From Streptomyces griseus (lineage in GTDB: Bacteria > Actinomycetota > Actinomycetes > Streptomycetales > Streptomycetaceae): a DNA stretch of 51,003 nucleotides. Shown one piece after another: positions 1-9,218 of this stretch. Position 1 is the stretch's first letter. Every line of letters begins with the position of its first letter. The notes under the pieces are model-generated. The model saw only the letters and a list, made by a program, of their open reading frames with translations. It was not told the origin of the DNA and did not search any database. The DNA lies in NCBI GenBank assembly GCA_002154345.1, contig MUNB01000054.1, positions 1 to 51,003 on the forward strand. Direction: 5' to 3'. The translations under genes and the position numbers were made by a program.

Positions 1-1450
1 CACGCAGCGGGAGGTGCGGGGCCTCGCCCGCGGGCGGTCGCGGGCTGCCGTTCTGTCCGGCGGCGGGTGCCCGGGGCGGGCCGTCGGCGGGCGCCGGGGC
101 CGTCGGCCGGGGCGTGCCGCTCCCGCTTCCGCTTCCGTTCCCGGCCTCGACGGGCGGCCGGTGCACGGCGCCGGGGGGCGGTACGGGCACGGCGTCGGGC
201 GACGGCGGGGCGTCCGGGTCGGCGCCGAGCAGCGACTGCGGGAGGACCAGCACCGCCTGCGTACCGCCGTAGATGTTGCTCTGGAGGCGGACGGCGATGC
301 CGTGACGGCGGGCCAGGGCCGAGACGACGAACAGGCCGATCCGGCCGTCCTGGAGCAGATGGGCGACGTTGACCTGGTCGGGGTCGGAGAGCAGGGCGTT
401 CATCCGCTTCTGCTCGTGGTCCGGCATCCCGAGGCCGCGGTCCTCCACCTCCAGGGCCAGCCCGGCGGTGACGTGCTGGACGCGCAGGAGCACCTGGGTG
501 TGCGGGGCGGAGAAGACCGTGGCGTTCTCGACCAGCTCGGCCAGGAGGTGGATCACGTCGGCGACGGCGTGGCCGCGCAGGGTGCCGTCCATCGGCGGGA
601 CCAGCTTGACCCGGGGGTACTGCTCGACCTCGGCGATGGCCGAGCGGAGCACCTCGGTCATGGTGACCGGGTTGCTCCACTGCCGCCGGGAGACGGCCCC
701 GCCGAGCACGGCGAGGTTCTCCGCGTGGCGGCGGATCCGGGTGGCGAGATGGTCGACGTGGAAGAGGCCCTTGAGGAGGTCGGGGTCCTCGACCTCGTGT
801 TCCAGCTCGTCGAGGATCTGGATCTCGCGGTGGACGAGGGATTGCAGCCGCCGCGCGAGGTTGACGAAGACCTCGACCTTCTGTTCGTTGCCGGCGCTGC
901 TGAAGAGCTGGGAGGCCTGGACGACGGCGGTGACGGCGGCGTCCTGGGCCCGCGCCATCTCCTGTCCGAGCAGGTCGAAGGCGTCGGCCCCGGGCGCGGC
1001 CGGTTCCGACGGCCGCCGGGCGGCGACGGTTTCGCCGTTGCGGAGCTGTTCCATCACCCGTTGCAGCTCGGCCTGGCCCTGGGCGCTGGCCCGGCGGAGC
1101 GTGAGCGCCCGGTCGAGCACCTGGCCGGCCACCCGGTTGGCGCCGAGGTAGGCGGCCGCGACGGCGGCGACCGCCAGGGCGGCCGATCCGCCGAGCGCCG
1201 CCCAGAGGCTGGGCGAGGAGGCGACCGCTCCGGCGCGCACGGTGAAGATGACCGCGGCGGCTCCGCTGAGCACCGCGGCGATGGCCGGGAGCAGCGCGGT
1301 CCGCAGCAGCTGGGGACGTATGCGGGCGTCGGGGGAAGGCCCTGCGGCGCGCGGCCTGCTCGGGGCCGAGTGGGCGCGCGTACCGGGGCGGCCGTGCCGC
1401 CCGCCCTCACGGCGGTCCGGTCGCGCGTCGGGTGCGCGAAGTTGAGACAT
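1..1450 (-). CDS. cvnA: Conservon-type sensor histidine kinase (5' part; C-terminus off the window)
   Basis: Translated from the ATG at 1448-1450 the frame stays open to the window edge. The N-terminus is Arg/Pro-rich, followed by two hydrophobic segments (about residues 48-72 and 78-100, start LLRTALLPAIAAVLSGAAAV). A dimerisation-like region follows (NEQKVEVFVNLARRLQSLVH), then a HATPase_c domain with N box ELVENATVFS and G box EDRGLGMP. After about residue 410 the chain becomes a Pro/Gly/Ser-rich tail. This is the architecture of the Streptomyces nitrate/nitrite-sensor-like kinases that head conservons (cvnA-cvnB-cvnC-cvnD: kinase, roadblock/LC7, DUF742, GTPase). It lacks the large extracellular sensing domain of the longest members. 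The conservon partners would lie to the left, outside the window, so the symbol is an inference. Confidence 0.85.
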   Translation of the reverse strand, partial: MSQLRAPDARPDRREGGRHGRPGTRAHSAPSRPRAAGPSPDARIRPQLLRTALLPAIAAVLSGAAAVIFTVRAGAVASSPSLWAALGGSAALAVAAVAAAYLGANRVAGQVLDRALTLRRASAQGQAELQRVMEQLRNGETVAARRPSEPAAPGADAFDLLGQEMARAQDAAVTAVVQASQLFSSAGNEQKVEVFVNLARRLQSLVHREIQILDELEHEVEDPDLLKGLFHVDHLATRIRRHAENLAVLGGAVSRRQWSNPVTMTEVLRSAIAEVEQYPRVKLVPPMDGTLRGHAVADVIHLLAELVENATVFSAPHTQVLLRVQHVTAGLALEVEDRGLGMPDHEQKRMNALLSDPDQVNVAHLLQDGRIGLFVVSALARRHGIAVRLQSNIYGGTQAVLVLPQSLLGADPDAPPSPDAVPVPPPGAVHRPPVEAGNGSGSGSGTPRPTAPAPADGPPRAPAAGQNGSPRPPAGEAPHLPLR

Positions 1451-1872
1451 CAGCGTCCTCGGTACAGGGGGCACCGGGGATCGGCGGTCGTGCCGGCGTC
1501 CATCAGGTGGCCCCTACGGTGGTCGGTCAGGCTCGGGTCATCGGTCGGGCAGGCCCGAACGTTATGAGCCCACCGTTGATCACCGGGCACACACGGTAGT
1601 CGTCAATGACGTATGCGCGACGGGCAGTTGTCGAACTTGCCCGCCATCCGTCCCACTCTGGTATGACGGCTCGCACGCGCGCCCGATTGCGCCGCGTTGA
1701 CCCCGAATCGCCCCGCATCGCCGTCGGCTGCCCACATGCTGGACACATCGCGTGCGCCGAAGCCGCGCGAGGGGTGCCGATTGCGGATTCACCCGCAGGT
1801 AGGACACCGCCCGAAGGGGCGAAAGGCGGGCCGGTTACCATATGAGCGCCGCCTAGCTCGAAAGATAAACTT
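1451..1872. other. Divergent intergenic region, kinase / GAPDH
   Basis: These 422 bases separate the kinase (leftward) from gap (rightward), so both promoters should lie here. I see no convincing -35/-10 pair, no RNA gene and no coding region; open frames on both strands here lack ribosome sites and recognisable protein sequence. Confidence 0.5.
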
Positions 1873-3318
1873 GTGACTGTCAATGACGACTCGTTCACCA
1901 ACTGGATGCACCGCGAGGAGATCGCGGAGTCGATGATCCCGATCATCGGGAAGCTGCACCGCGAGCAGGACGTCAACGTCCTGCTGCACAGCCGCTCCCT
2001 GGTGAACAAGTCGGTGGTCAGCATCCTCAAGACCCACCGCTTCGCCCGGCAGATCGCCGGTGAGGAACTCATCGTCACCGAGACCATGCCGTTCCTGCGG
2101 GCGCTGACGACGCTCGACCTCGGCCCGTCCCAGATCGACATAGGCATGCTGGCCGCGACGTACCGGGCCGACGGGCGCGGTCTCTCCGTCGAGGAGTTCA
2201 CCGCCGAGGCCGTCGCCGGGGCGACGGGCGAGAACAAGATCGAGCGCCGTGCGTCGCGCGACGTGGTGCTCTACGGCTTCGGCCGCATCGGCCGGCTGCT
2301 GGCCCGTCTGCTCATCGAGAAGGCCGGCTCGGGCAACGGCCTGCGCCTGCGGGCCATCGTCGTCCGCAAGGGCTCCGGCCAGGACATCGTCAAGCGCGCC
2401 TCGCTGCTGCGGCGCGACTCGATCCACGGCCAGTTCCAGGGCACGATCACCGTCGACGAGGCGAACAGCAAGATCATCGCCAACGGCAACGAGATCAAGG
2501 TGATCTACTCCGACGACCCGACGACGGTCGACTACACGGCGTACGGCATCAAGGACGCCATCCTGATCGACAACACCGGCCGGTGGCGCGACCGCGAGGG
2601 CCTCTCCAAGCACCTCCAGCCGGGCATCGCCAAGGTCGTGCTCACCGCGCCGGGCAAGGGCGACGTCCCGAACATCGTGCACGGCGTCAACCACGACACG
2701 GTCAAGCCGGACGAGCGGATCCTGTCCTGCGCGTCCTGCACGACCAATGCGATCGTGCCGCCGCTGAAGGCGATGGCGGACGAGTACGGTGTGCTGCGCG
2801 GGCACGTCGAGACGGTCCACTCGTACACCAACGACCAGAACCTGCTGGACAATTACCACGGTTCGGACCGTCGTGGCCGTTCGGCGGCGCTCAACATGGT
2901 CATCACCGAGACCGGGGCCGCCTCGGCCGTCGCGAAGGCGCTGCCCGACCTCGACGCGCCGATCACCGGCAGCTCGATCCGGGTCCCGGTGCCGGACGTC
3001 TCGATCGCGATCCTCAGTCTGCGGCTGGAGCGCGAGACCACCCGCGAGGAGGTCCTCGACTACCTCCGCAACGTCTCGCTGGCCTCGCCGCTCAAGCGCC
3101 AGATCGACTTCATCAGCGCGCCCGACGCGGTTTCCAGCGACTTCATCGGCTCGCGCCACGCCTCGATCGTCGACGCGGGGGCCACGAAGGTCGACGGCGA
3201 CAACGCGATCCTCTACCTCTGGTACGACAACGAGTTCGGCTACTCGTGCCAGGTCATCCGGGTCGTCCAGCACGTCTCCGGCGTGGAGTACCCGACCTAC
3301 CCGGCCCCGGCGGTCTGA
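1873..3318 (+). CDS. gap: Glyceraldehyde-3-phosphate dehydrogenase, long (481 aa) form
   Basis: Catalyses the NAD(P)-dependent interconversion of glyceraldehyde-3-phosphate and 1,3-bisphosphoglycerate. The Rossmann motif GFGRIGR sits near residue 135 and the catalytic cysteine is in SCASCTTNAIVPP (about Cys289). The C-terminal WYDNEFGYSCQV is diagnostic of GAPDH. Classical GAPDH is about 335 aa; here about 125 residues (start TVNDDSFTNWMHREEIAESM) precede the NAD domain, as in the 481-residue GAPDH type I recall as gap2 of S. coelicolor. The start is GTG, preceded only by a weak purine run (GAAAG); Met12 is an alternative start. A strong hairpin follows the gene. The function of the N-terminal extension is unknown to me. 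Confidence 0.93.
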   Translation: MTVNDDSFTNWMHREEIAESMIPIIGKLHREQDVNVLLHSRSLVNKSVVSILKTHRFARQIAGEELIVTETMPFLRALTTLDLGPSQIDIGMLAATYRADGRGLSVEEFTAEAVAGATGENKIERRASRDVVLYGFGRIGRLLARLLIEKAGSGNGLRLRAIVVRKGSGQDIVKRASLLRRDSIHGQFQGTITVDEANSKIIANGNEIKVIYSDDPTTVDYTAYGIKDAILIDNTGRWRDREGLSKHLQPGIAKVVLTAPGKGDVPNIVHGVNHDTVKPDERILSCASCTTNAIVPPLKAMADEYGVLRGHVETVHSYTNDQNLLDNYHGSDRRGRSAALNMVITETGAASAVAKALPDLDAPITGSSIRVPVPDVSIAILSLRLERETTREEVLDYLRNVSLASPLKRQIDFISAPDAVSSDFIGSRHASIVDAGATKVDGDNAILYLWYDNEFGYSCQVIRVVQHVSGVEYPTYPAPAV

Positions 3319-3345
3319 CCCCGGCAGGCCGCTTCGGTACGTCGC

Positions 3346-3378
3346 CCGGTGCCCGGCAGGCCTCCTGCCGGGCACCGG
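3346..3378. terminator. Bidirectional hairpin terminator between gap and the SnoaL-like gene
   Basis: A perfect 15-bp stem (3346-3360 with 3364-3378) closes on a 3-base loop. It lies between two convergent genes, 27 bases after the gap stop codon. There is no clear T tract, as is usual in Streptomyces. Confidence 0.85.
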
Positions 3379-3391
3379 CGTATCTCCCGGC

Positions 3392-3907
3392 CTACGCCCG
3401 GCGCCGGGCGTCCGCCTCACCCGCACCGGCCGGGGCCAGTCGTTCGGTGGGCCCGCCGAAGTCGAGGAAGAGCTCCCGCTCGGCGAGGAGCCACCGGCCG
3501 TCGACCGCCCGGAACGTGTCCTCGTAGTGCCCGACCTGCACGGGAAGGCGCGGCGGCAGCATGCCGCCGGAGTGGCCGTCCACGCGGTACGTCGTGAAGT
3601 ACGTGCTCGCCGTCGCCGTCGAGGCGGACGTCAGGGTCACCAGGATGTTGGTGCACAGCCGGCGCGAGAGCCGGTCGGCGGGGCGGCCGCCGAAGTAGGC
3701 GCGCAGGGCGTCCCGGCCCTCGATCCGCCGGTCCCCCTCGGCCCATTCCCAGACCCCGTCGGGGGTGAACAGCTCGGCCACGTCGCCGGGTTCACCCAGA
3801 TCGAGCGTGCGGACGAACTCGACGACCAGCCGTTCGCAGGCGCGCTCGGCGATCAGACGGTCCAGGGGGTCCGGCAGTTCCGGGGGATTCAGCGCGTCGG
3901 TGTCCAT
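3392..3907 (-). CDS. SnoaL-like / NTF2-fold protein
   Basis: A 171-residue protein with the SnoaL_4-type pattern: an N-terminal helix (IAERACERLVVEFVRTLD), then GEPGDVAELFTPDGVWEW, IEGRDALRAYFGG, and a final strand pair ending in DGRWLLAERELFLDFGG. Members of this fold are small polyketide cyclases, dehydratases or isomerases, or simply ligand-binding proteins; the substrate cannot be read from the sequence. The start ATG abuts a purine run (GAAGGGGAG), so spacing to the ribosome site is tight and a slightly later start is possible. The gene is convergent with gap and 62 bases downstream of the SDR gene, possibly co-transcribed with it. Confidence 0.8.
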   Translation of the reverse strand: MDTDALNPPELPDPLDRLIAERACERLVVEFVRTLDLGEPGDVAELFTPDGVWEWAEGDRRIEGRDALRAYFGGRPADRLSRRLCTNILVTLTSASTATASTYFTTYRVDGHSGGMLPPRLPVQVGHYEDTFRAVDGRWLLAERELFLDFGGPTERLAPAGAGEADARRRA

Positions 3908-3969
3908 CTCCCCTTCCTATCAACGTGTCCCGGGGCCGCACGACGTGTTTTCGGAGGCCCCGGGACGGC

Positions 3970-4899
3970 TCACACCGCGTCGGCGTCCAGTCCGGTCAGC
4001 CGGGCCGACTCGTCCCACAACGCCCGCGCCATGACCGCGTCCTGGGCGCGCTTCGACGTCCGGGCGGGTGCGGGCGCGCCGCGGGTCTCGCCGAGGTGGG
4101 CGGGGCCGTAGTAGGAGCCGCCCGGGGCGTCCGGCAGCGTCGCCGCGTACAGGACGGGCAGGGCGCCCTTCGAGGCCGGCTGGGTGTAGAGGCGCGAGGT
4201 CCGCTCCAGCTTCGCGGCCCAGTTCCGCCCGGCCAGGCGCGGTCCGGCCTGCCCCAACTCCGTTGCCGACAGGCCGGGATGGGCCGCGAGCGCGATCAGG
4301 TCACGGTCGGCGGCGCGGGCCCGCCGGTCCAGCTCGTTCGTGAACAGCAGGTTGGCGAGCTTGGACTGGCCGTAGGCCCGCCACTTGCCGTACGAGCGCT
4401 CGGCGTTGAGATCGTCGAGATCGATGCGGCCGATCCGGTGGCCGAGCGAGGAGAGGGTCACCACCCGCGCCGGGCCCCGGGTGCCGAGGACGGGCAACAG
4501 CCGGTGCGTCAGGGCGAAGTGACCCAGGTGGTTGGTGCCGAACTGCATCTCGAACCCGTCCGCCGTGCGCAGTGGCGGCAGGGCCATCACCCCGGCGTTG
4601 TTCACCAGGAGGTCGAGCCGCCCGTCGGCCTCCTTCGCGATGGTCTCCGCGGCCTCGGCCACACTGCCGAGATCGGCCAGATCGAGGCGGACGAGCCGGG
4701 CGTCCGAGCCGGGGGCGGCGCGTCGGACGGCGTCCACGGCGCGCCGGCCGCGCTCCGGATCGCGGCACGCGAGAAGCGTACGGGCGCCCGAGCGGGCCAG
4801 GACGAGGGCGGTCACCGCGCCGATGCCGCTGTTGGCACCGGTGACCACGGCGGTGGTGCCGCCGAGGTCGGGCATGTCGTCAAGAGTCCAGGAGTGCAT
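3970..4899 (-). CDS. SDR-family oxidoreductase (retinol-dehydrogenase-like)
   Basis: A 309-residue short-chain dehydrogenase/reductase. The nucleotide motif TGANSGIG is at residues 20-27, the structural motif NNAGVMAL at about 117-124, and the catalytic Tyr-x3-Lys is in YGQSKLAN. The length and the YGQSKLANLLFTNEL stretch match the RDH/WW-domain-oxidoreductase-like branch, which uses NADP(H) on lipophilic alcohols or ketones. The start ATG has a good ribosome site (GGAGG, 8 bases upstream); Met9 is an alternative. Neighbouring small oxidoreductases on the same strand suggest a general redox group rather than a defined pathway. The substrate is unknown. Confidence 0.9.
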   Translation of the reverse strand: MHSWTLDDMPDLGGTTAVVTGANSGIGAVTALVLARSGARTLLACRDPERGRRAVDAVRRAAPGSDARLVRLDLADLGSVAEAAETIAKEADGRLDLLVNNAGVMALPPLRTADGFEMQFGTNHLGHFALTHRLLPVLGTRGPARVVTLSSLGHRIGRIDLDDLNAERSYGKWRAYGQSKLANLLFTNELDRRARAADRDLIALAAHPGLSATELGQAGPRLAGRNWAAKLERTSRLYTQPASKGALPVLYAATLPDAPGGSYYGPAHLGETRGAPAPARTSKRAQDAVMARALWDESARLTGLDADAV

Positions 4900-4959
4900 G
4901 GGGCACGCCTCCCCCGTGTCGGCGTCGCCACACGTGCGGGGCCACCGCGCGGGCCGGGC

Positions 4960-5388
4960 TCAGACCTGGCCGAGGTCCGAGCTGACCCACCGTTCGGGGC
5001 GCAGGGTGATCACGACCTGCTCGCCGTGGTTCTCCCAGGCGAAGTCCACGTAACCGGCGACCTTCTCGGCCGGGAGGTAGCGGGCCGACATCTGCTCCAG
5101 GTCGGCGCGGGTGGCGGGGCGGGTGTCGACGACGGGCCCCTCGACGGAGACGTACCGGATGGTCGGCTCGAGCCGGTCGACGAGCAGCGTGAACCGGCCT
5201 GCGGCGGCGATCAGTTCGGCCTTGCGCGAGGTGCGGCCGGTGAGGATCCGGATGTCGCCGCCCGCTTCGTACGCGTACCAGATCGGCACGTTGAGCGGGG
5301 CCCGGTCAGCGTCCCCCGACGCGACGGCGAGTGCGGCGACATGGGGTTCGGCGAGGAACTGTTCGCGCTCTTCACGGGTGAGTGCCAC
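4960..5388 (-). CDS. Pyridoxamine 5'-phosphate oxidase-family protein
   Basis: A 142-residue split-barrel flavoprotein of the PPOX class. It begins MALTREEREQFLAEPHVAALAV, followed by the strand pair NVPIWYAYEAGGDIRILTG and the conserved TSRKAELI segment that contacts the flavin phosphate in this fold. GTG start with a strong ribosome site (AAGGAG, 6 bases upstream). Such proteins bind FMN, F420 or heme, and members of this short type are often annotated only as PPOX-family. It lies 60 bases upstream of the SDR gene on the same strand and could share its transcript. Confidence 0.85.
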   Translation of the reverse strand: MALTREEREQFLAEPHVAALAVASGDADRAPLNVPIWYAYEAGGDIRILTGRTSRKAELIAAAGRFTLLVDRLEPTIRYVSVEGPVVDTRPATRADLEQMSARYLPAEKVAGYVDFAWENHGEQVVITLRPERWVSSDLGQV

Positions 5389-5478
5389 GGGAGGCTCCTT
5401 CTCGTACGGGGATGCGAGGGCTGCCCCAGTGTGCCCCGCGCGCCGGGTCTGTCCCCCGGTCCCCGCCGTCGGCGTGTC

Positions 5479-5967
5479 CTAGGCGGTTCCCTGGACGCGG
5501 GAGACTTCCTCGGTCCGCCGTACGACGGCCGCCCCACGCAGAGCGACGGCGCACCAGACGGCCACGAGCAGCAGACCGACGGCGGCGATTCCGGCGACTT
5601 CGAGGGGCTCCGGCCGCCAGCCGAGAGACAGCCGCGTGCCGATCATGACCACGCCGATGGCGGCCGTCTCCGGTTCGTAGACGGGCACCTTGGCAGCCAC
5701 GAACCGCAGGACGGCGGACAGAACCAGACCGATCGCGGTCCAGCCGAGCAGATAGGGCCAGAGCGCTCCGGGAGCGGCGGGCGGCAGTCCGAACTCCTCG
5801 GGTCCGATACGGAAGAGCGCGCCCACCCATCCGAGTGCCACCCCGGCGGCGGTGACGGCGAGGGCCCACAGCGCATGGCGCCAGAGAGGGCCGGGCCGCA
5901 CCTCCGCGTCCTCGGAGTCGACGGGGTCATAGGGAAGTTCGTTGACGGAGCTCACAGGATCGTTCAT
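5479..5967 (-). CDS. Small integral membrane protein, unknown function
   Basis: A 162-residue protein beginning MNDPVSSVNELPYDPVDSED. An acidic N-terminal tail precedes about four predicted membrane segments (ALWALAVTAAGVALGWVGAL, LWPYLLGWTAIGLVLSAVL, a weaker IGVVMIGTRLSLGW, and IAAVGLLLVAVWCAVALRG), ending in a charged cytosolic tail. I chose this start because longer versions add a basic, low-complexity stretch that crosses into the promoter of the divergent gene at 6032. No family recognised. Only 64 bases separate it from that divergent gene. Confidence 0.7.
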   Translation of the reverse strand: MNDPVSSVNELPYDPVDSEDAEVRPGPLWRHALWALAVTAAGVALGWVGALFRIGPEEFGLPPAAPGALWPYLLGWTAIGLVLSAVLRFVAAKVPVYEPETAAIGVVMIGTRLSLGWRPEPLEVAGIAAVGLLLVAVWCAVALRGAAVVRRTEEVSRVQGTA

Positions 5968-6018
5968 GCACGATGAGACGCGTACGGGGCGCGGTTCGTT
6001 GCGCGTTCGGGCGGCGAC

Positions 6019-6024
6019 TAGGCT
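6019..6024 (+). promoter_or_regulatory. -10 box of a leaderless promoter
   Basis: TAGGCT lies 7 bases before the ATG at 6032, leaving no room for a ribosome site. This is the usual Streptomyces leaderless arrangement. Confidence 0.6.
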
Positions 6025-6031
6025 CCCTGGC

Positions 6032-6529
6032 ATGAGCAGCGGCCATGACGACGAGCCGATATTCGTCCGCTCGAACTGGGGAACAAGTCGCTATGTCTAC
6101 AACCCGAGAAATCCGATCGGGATGGGCCTCATCATCGGCTCCCTGTTGTTCGCCGCCGGGGCCATGTACTACCTCCACGCGAGTTCCTCCTGGAGCGAGG
6201 GCGAGCTGCGCGACGCCGTGAACGTGGCCGTCCGGGAGCTGGAGGCGACGCCGCAGACCCTGGGCTCGTGGACCGGCGGATACAAGAGCATGATCCGCGA
6301 CGCGCTGGAGGAGAGCGGTGAGGGCCCCTCGACCGGCGGCGTGGTGTACGTGGAGGCGGCGAACGACCCCTACGACGAGGACGCGAACCCCTCCGTCGAC
6401 CTGTTCGAGGTCAGGGCGAAGGACGTCGACGCCGCGTTCTGTCTGAGCGTGTCGCCGCCGGAGCCGGAACCTGGACTGACGGGTGTTGAGGTCAGCCTCT
6501 CCATCGCCGTCGACGAGGGCGGGTGCTGA
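6032..6529 (+). CDS. Single-pass membrane protein, unknown function
   Basis: A 165-residue protein starting MSSGHDDEPIFVRSNWGTSR. One transmembrane helix (about residues 31-50, GMGLIIGSLLFAAGAMYYLH) is followed by a hydrophilic, acidic domain of about 115 residues, presumably outside the membrane, ending DEGGC. I do not recognise the family. The start is fixed by a TAGGCT -10 box 7 bases upstream. The gene is divergent from the membrane protein at 5479-5967 and convergent with the hydrolase at 6682, with a strong hairpin between. Confidence 0.75.
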   Translation: MSSGHDDEPIFVRSNWGTSRYVYNPRNPIGMGLIIGSLLFAAGAMYYLHASSSWSEGELRDAVNVAVRELEATPQTLGSWTGGYKSMIRDALEESGEGPSTGGVVYVEAANDPYDEDANPSVDLFEVRAKDVDAAFCLSVSPPEPEPGLTGVEVSLSIAVDEGGC

Positions 6530-6628
6530 ACCCGACCGGCGTCGATCCGGAGCGGATCCGGACTGGCGGAGTTCCGGCGGGACGCGATCGAGGTCTACGC
6601 GGTGTCCCGGCTGGGCCGAGTCGCCGAA

Positions 6629-6659
6629 GGGCCGCCGCCGGACGGACCGGCGGCGGCCC
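6629..6659. terminator. Bidirectional hairpin terminator
   Basis: A perfect 13-bp GC stem (6629-6641 with 6647-6659) has a 5-base loop (ACGGA). It sits between convergent genes ending at 6529 (+) and 6682 (-). Confidence 0.88.
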
Positions 6660-6681
6660 CGGGCCTGGGGCCGGAGAGCGG

Positions 6682-7899
6682 TCAGCGCTCCCCGGCGAGG
6701 TCCAGATCGCCTCGGGCCGCCGCCCCGGGCCCGGGGCCCGGGCCGGGCCCCTGCTGCTCCTCGGTGCGACGCCACGGACGGGCGAGCGGCGCGGACAGCG
6801 GTCGCCACCACGGCTCCACGGGAAGCGTTCCGGCCGGTTCGAACGGTTCGCCCGGCCGGGGGAACGCCACCGGCTGCCCGGCGTCCTCGCCGGCGTCCTT
6901 CGTCCATTCGCCCGGCTCCGCCCAGGCGTGCGGGGCCAGGTTGAACGTGCCCCAGTGGATCGGGAGCAGCACGCCGTGCGGGCTGCCGCCCTGGAGGTCC
7001 AGATGGGCGCGCATGCCTTCGGCCGGGGTCATGTGGATGTCCGGCCAGTACTCCGAGTACGCACCGATCTGGATCATGGTGGCGTCGAAGGGCCCGTGCT
7101 CGGCCCCGATGTCCCGGAAGCCGGGGAAATAGCCGGTGTCCCCGCTGTGGTAGATCCGGTGTTCCGGACCCGTGACGGCCCAGGACGCCCAGAGGGTGTG
7201 CTGCCCGTTGCGCAGCCCGCGCCCGCAGAAATGGCGTGCGGGGGTGGCGGTGAGGCTGATTCCGGCGACCGTCGCGGTCTCGTTCCAGTCGAGCTCGTGC
7301 ATCCGGGCCTCAGGCACGCCCCAGCGCTCCAGATGGGCTCCGACGCCGAGCGGCACGGCGAAGACCGTGTCGGTGCCGGCCAGGGCGCGGATCGTCGGCA
7401 GGTCGAGGTGGTCGTAGTGGTCGTGGGAGATCACGACGACGTCGACCGGGCCGAGCGCGGCCAGCGGCAGCGGGGTGGGGTGCAGCCGCTTGGGCCCGGC
7501 GAACGGGAACGGCGAACAGCGCTCGCCCCAGACCGGGTCGAACAGGATCCGCCGGCCGTCGATCTCGGCCAGCACGCTGGAATGGCCCATCCAGGTCAAC
7601 CGGAGGCCGGAGGCGGGCGGTGCGGCCAGATCGGCGAGGGTCGTGGCGTGGACCGGCACGGTACCCGTCGGCATCCGGCGGGCCCGCTGCTCCTTCTGGA
7701 AGTAGATCTTGGCGAAATCGACGGTGGAACCGGAGGGCCTGATCCGGGCCCCCACCGGGTTCTGGAACGCTCCGTCGACGAAATGGGGCGAGCGGCGGAT
7801 GCGCTCCATCCGCGCTCCGGCCGGGTCGGCCCCGAAGGACTCGGTGCGCATCGAGCGCAGTTTCGTGCGGAGCGGAAGCAAGTAGTCAGCGCCGGTCAC
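6682..7899 (-). CDS. MBL-fold metallohydrolase, NAPE-PLD/UlaG-like
   Basis: A 405-residue zinc hydrolase. The metal motif HDHYDHLD follows PVDVVVISHD. A TWMGHSSVL strand opens the fold, the later ligands are in HFCGRG and YHSGDTGY, and IHWGTFNLA is near the C-terminus. This set matches the N-acylphosphatidylethanolamine phospholipase D-like branch (also called L-ascorbate-6-P lactonase-like), whose bacterial members are mostly uncharacterised phosphodiesterases. GTG start with ribosome site AGGAG 6 bases upstream. The last 30 residues are low complexity (a GPGPGPG run), encoded by a near-perfect GGGCCC repeat. Confidence 0.9.
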   Translation of the reverse strand: MTGADYLLPLRTKLRSMRTESFGADPAGARMERIRRSPHFVDGAFQNPVGARIRPSGSTVDFAKIYFQKEQRARRMPTGTVPVHATTLADLAAPPASGLRLTWMGHSSVLAEIDGRRILFDPVWGERCSPFPFAGPKRLHPTPLPLAALGPVDVVVISHDHYDHLDLPTIRALAGTDTVFAVPLGVGAHLERWGVPEARMHELDWNETATVAGISLTATPARHFCGRGLRNGQHTLWASWAVTGPEHRIYHSGDTGYFPGFRDIGAEHGPFDATMIQIGAYSEYWPDIHMTPAEGMRAHLDLQGGSPHGVLLPIHWGTFNLAPHAWAEPGEWTKDAGEDAGQPVAFPRPGEPFEPAGTLPVEPWWRPLSAPLARPWRRTEEQQGPGPGPGPGAAARGDLDLAGER

Positions 7900-8001
7900 A
7901 ACATCTCCTGAGGGAGTCGGTGTCGTCTCATTATGGTCGGCCTGTACGACAGGGCGAGCAGAAGATGCTGAACGGGGCAGCCGCTCCGGCCGGTGGCGGC
8001 A

Positions 8002-8544
<543 letters not shown>

Positions 8545-8545
8545 T

Positions 8546-8551
8546 TAGGGT
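8546..8551 (+). promoter_or_regulatory. -10 box of a leaderless promoter
   Basis: TAGGGT lies 6 bases before the GTG start at 8558. Confidence 0.55.
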
Positions 8552-8557
8552 GACCCG

Positions 8558-9199
8558 GTGGCTAGAGTCCGGTTGAACGTGGCGGAGCGGCGTGAGGAGC
8601 TGCTGCGCGCCGCGGTCGAGCAGATCGAGGTCCGCGGGGTCTCGTCCGTGCGGATCGCCGACGTCGCCTCGGTGCTGGGGGTGAGCAACGCGCTCGTCCT
8701 CTACCACTTCTCGACCAAGGAGAAGCTGGTCGCGGCGGCGTTCGCGTACGCGGCCGAGGCCGACCTGGCCCATCTCCGCAAGCTGCTGGCCCGGCGCACC
8801 ACCGCCGTACGACGACTGCGTGCGGCGGTGCGGTGGTACGCGCCGACGGGGCAGGCCAAGGGCTGGCGGCTGTGGATCGAGGGCTGGGCCGCCTCCCTGC
8901 GTGACCCCGCCCTCCGTGAGGTCGCGGGCGACCTCGACCAGCAGTGGAAGGCGGAGCTGGCCCAGGTCATCGAGGAGGGGGCCGCCGCCGGAGAGTTCCG
9001 GTGCGAGGATCCCCGGTCGGCGGCCTGGCGGCTGACCGCCCTGCTGGACGGGATGGCGGTGCAGACGACCTCGTACTCCGGTCCGCTCTCCCGGGCCACG
9101 ATGCTGCGGTGGACCGACCAGGCGCTCGCCCGTGAGCTCGGCATCGACCTCTCGGAGCTGACCGGTTCGCCGGTCGCGGACGCGTCGACCGACGGCTGA
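8558..9199 (+). CDS. TetR-family transcriptional regulator (BetI-like C-terminus)
   Basis: A 213-residue repressor. The HTH is at about residues 10-55: RREELLRAAVEQIEVRGVSSV, then IADVASVLGVSNALVLYHFSTKEKLV, a good TetR recognition helix. The ligand domain resembles BetI/TetR_C_6 (WRLWIEGWAASLRDPALREV, then LLDGMAVQTT). Leaderless GTG start. It is divergent from the PPOX gene, so it may control that gene and itself; I could not identify a clear operator in the 115-base gap. Confidence 0.9.
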   Translation: MARVRLNVAERREELLRAAVEQIEVRGVSSVRIADVASVLGVSNALVLYHFSTKEKLVAAAFAYAAEADLAHLRKLLARRTTAVRRLRAAVRWYAPTGQAKGWRLWIEGWAASLRDPALREVAGDLDQQWKAELAQVIEEGAAAGEFRCEDPRSAAWRLTALLDGMAVQTTSYSGPLSRATMLRWTDQALARELGIDLSELTGSPVADASTDG

Positions 9200-9218
9200 G
9201 AGCGGACCGGCCTTCGGG

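Noticed and set aside
14-1567. Long open frame on the plus strand opposite the sensor kinase (over 500 codons)
   Set aside because: It is the antisense shadow of the kinase gene in GC-rich DNA; only the minus strand shows domains (HATPase N and G boxes, membrane segments).
1789-3426. Long minus-strand frame across gap
   Set aside because: Low-complexity Arg/Val/Asp-rich translation with no family features, while the plus strand is unmistakable GAPDH.
7900-8001. Gene in the spacer between the two minus-strand enzymes
   Set aside because: 102 bases with no ribosome site, RNA fold or protein similarity.
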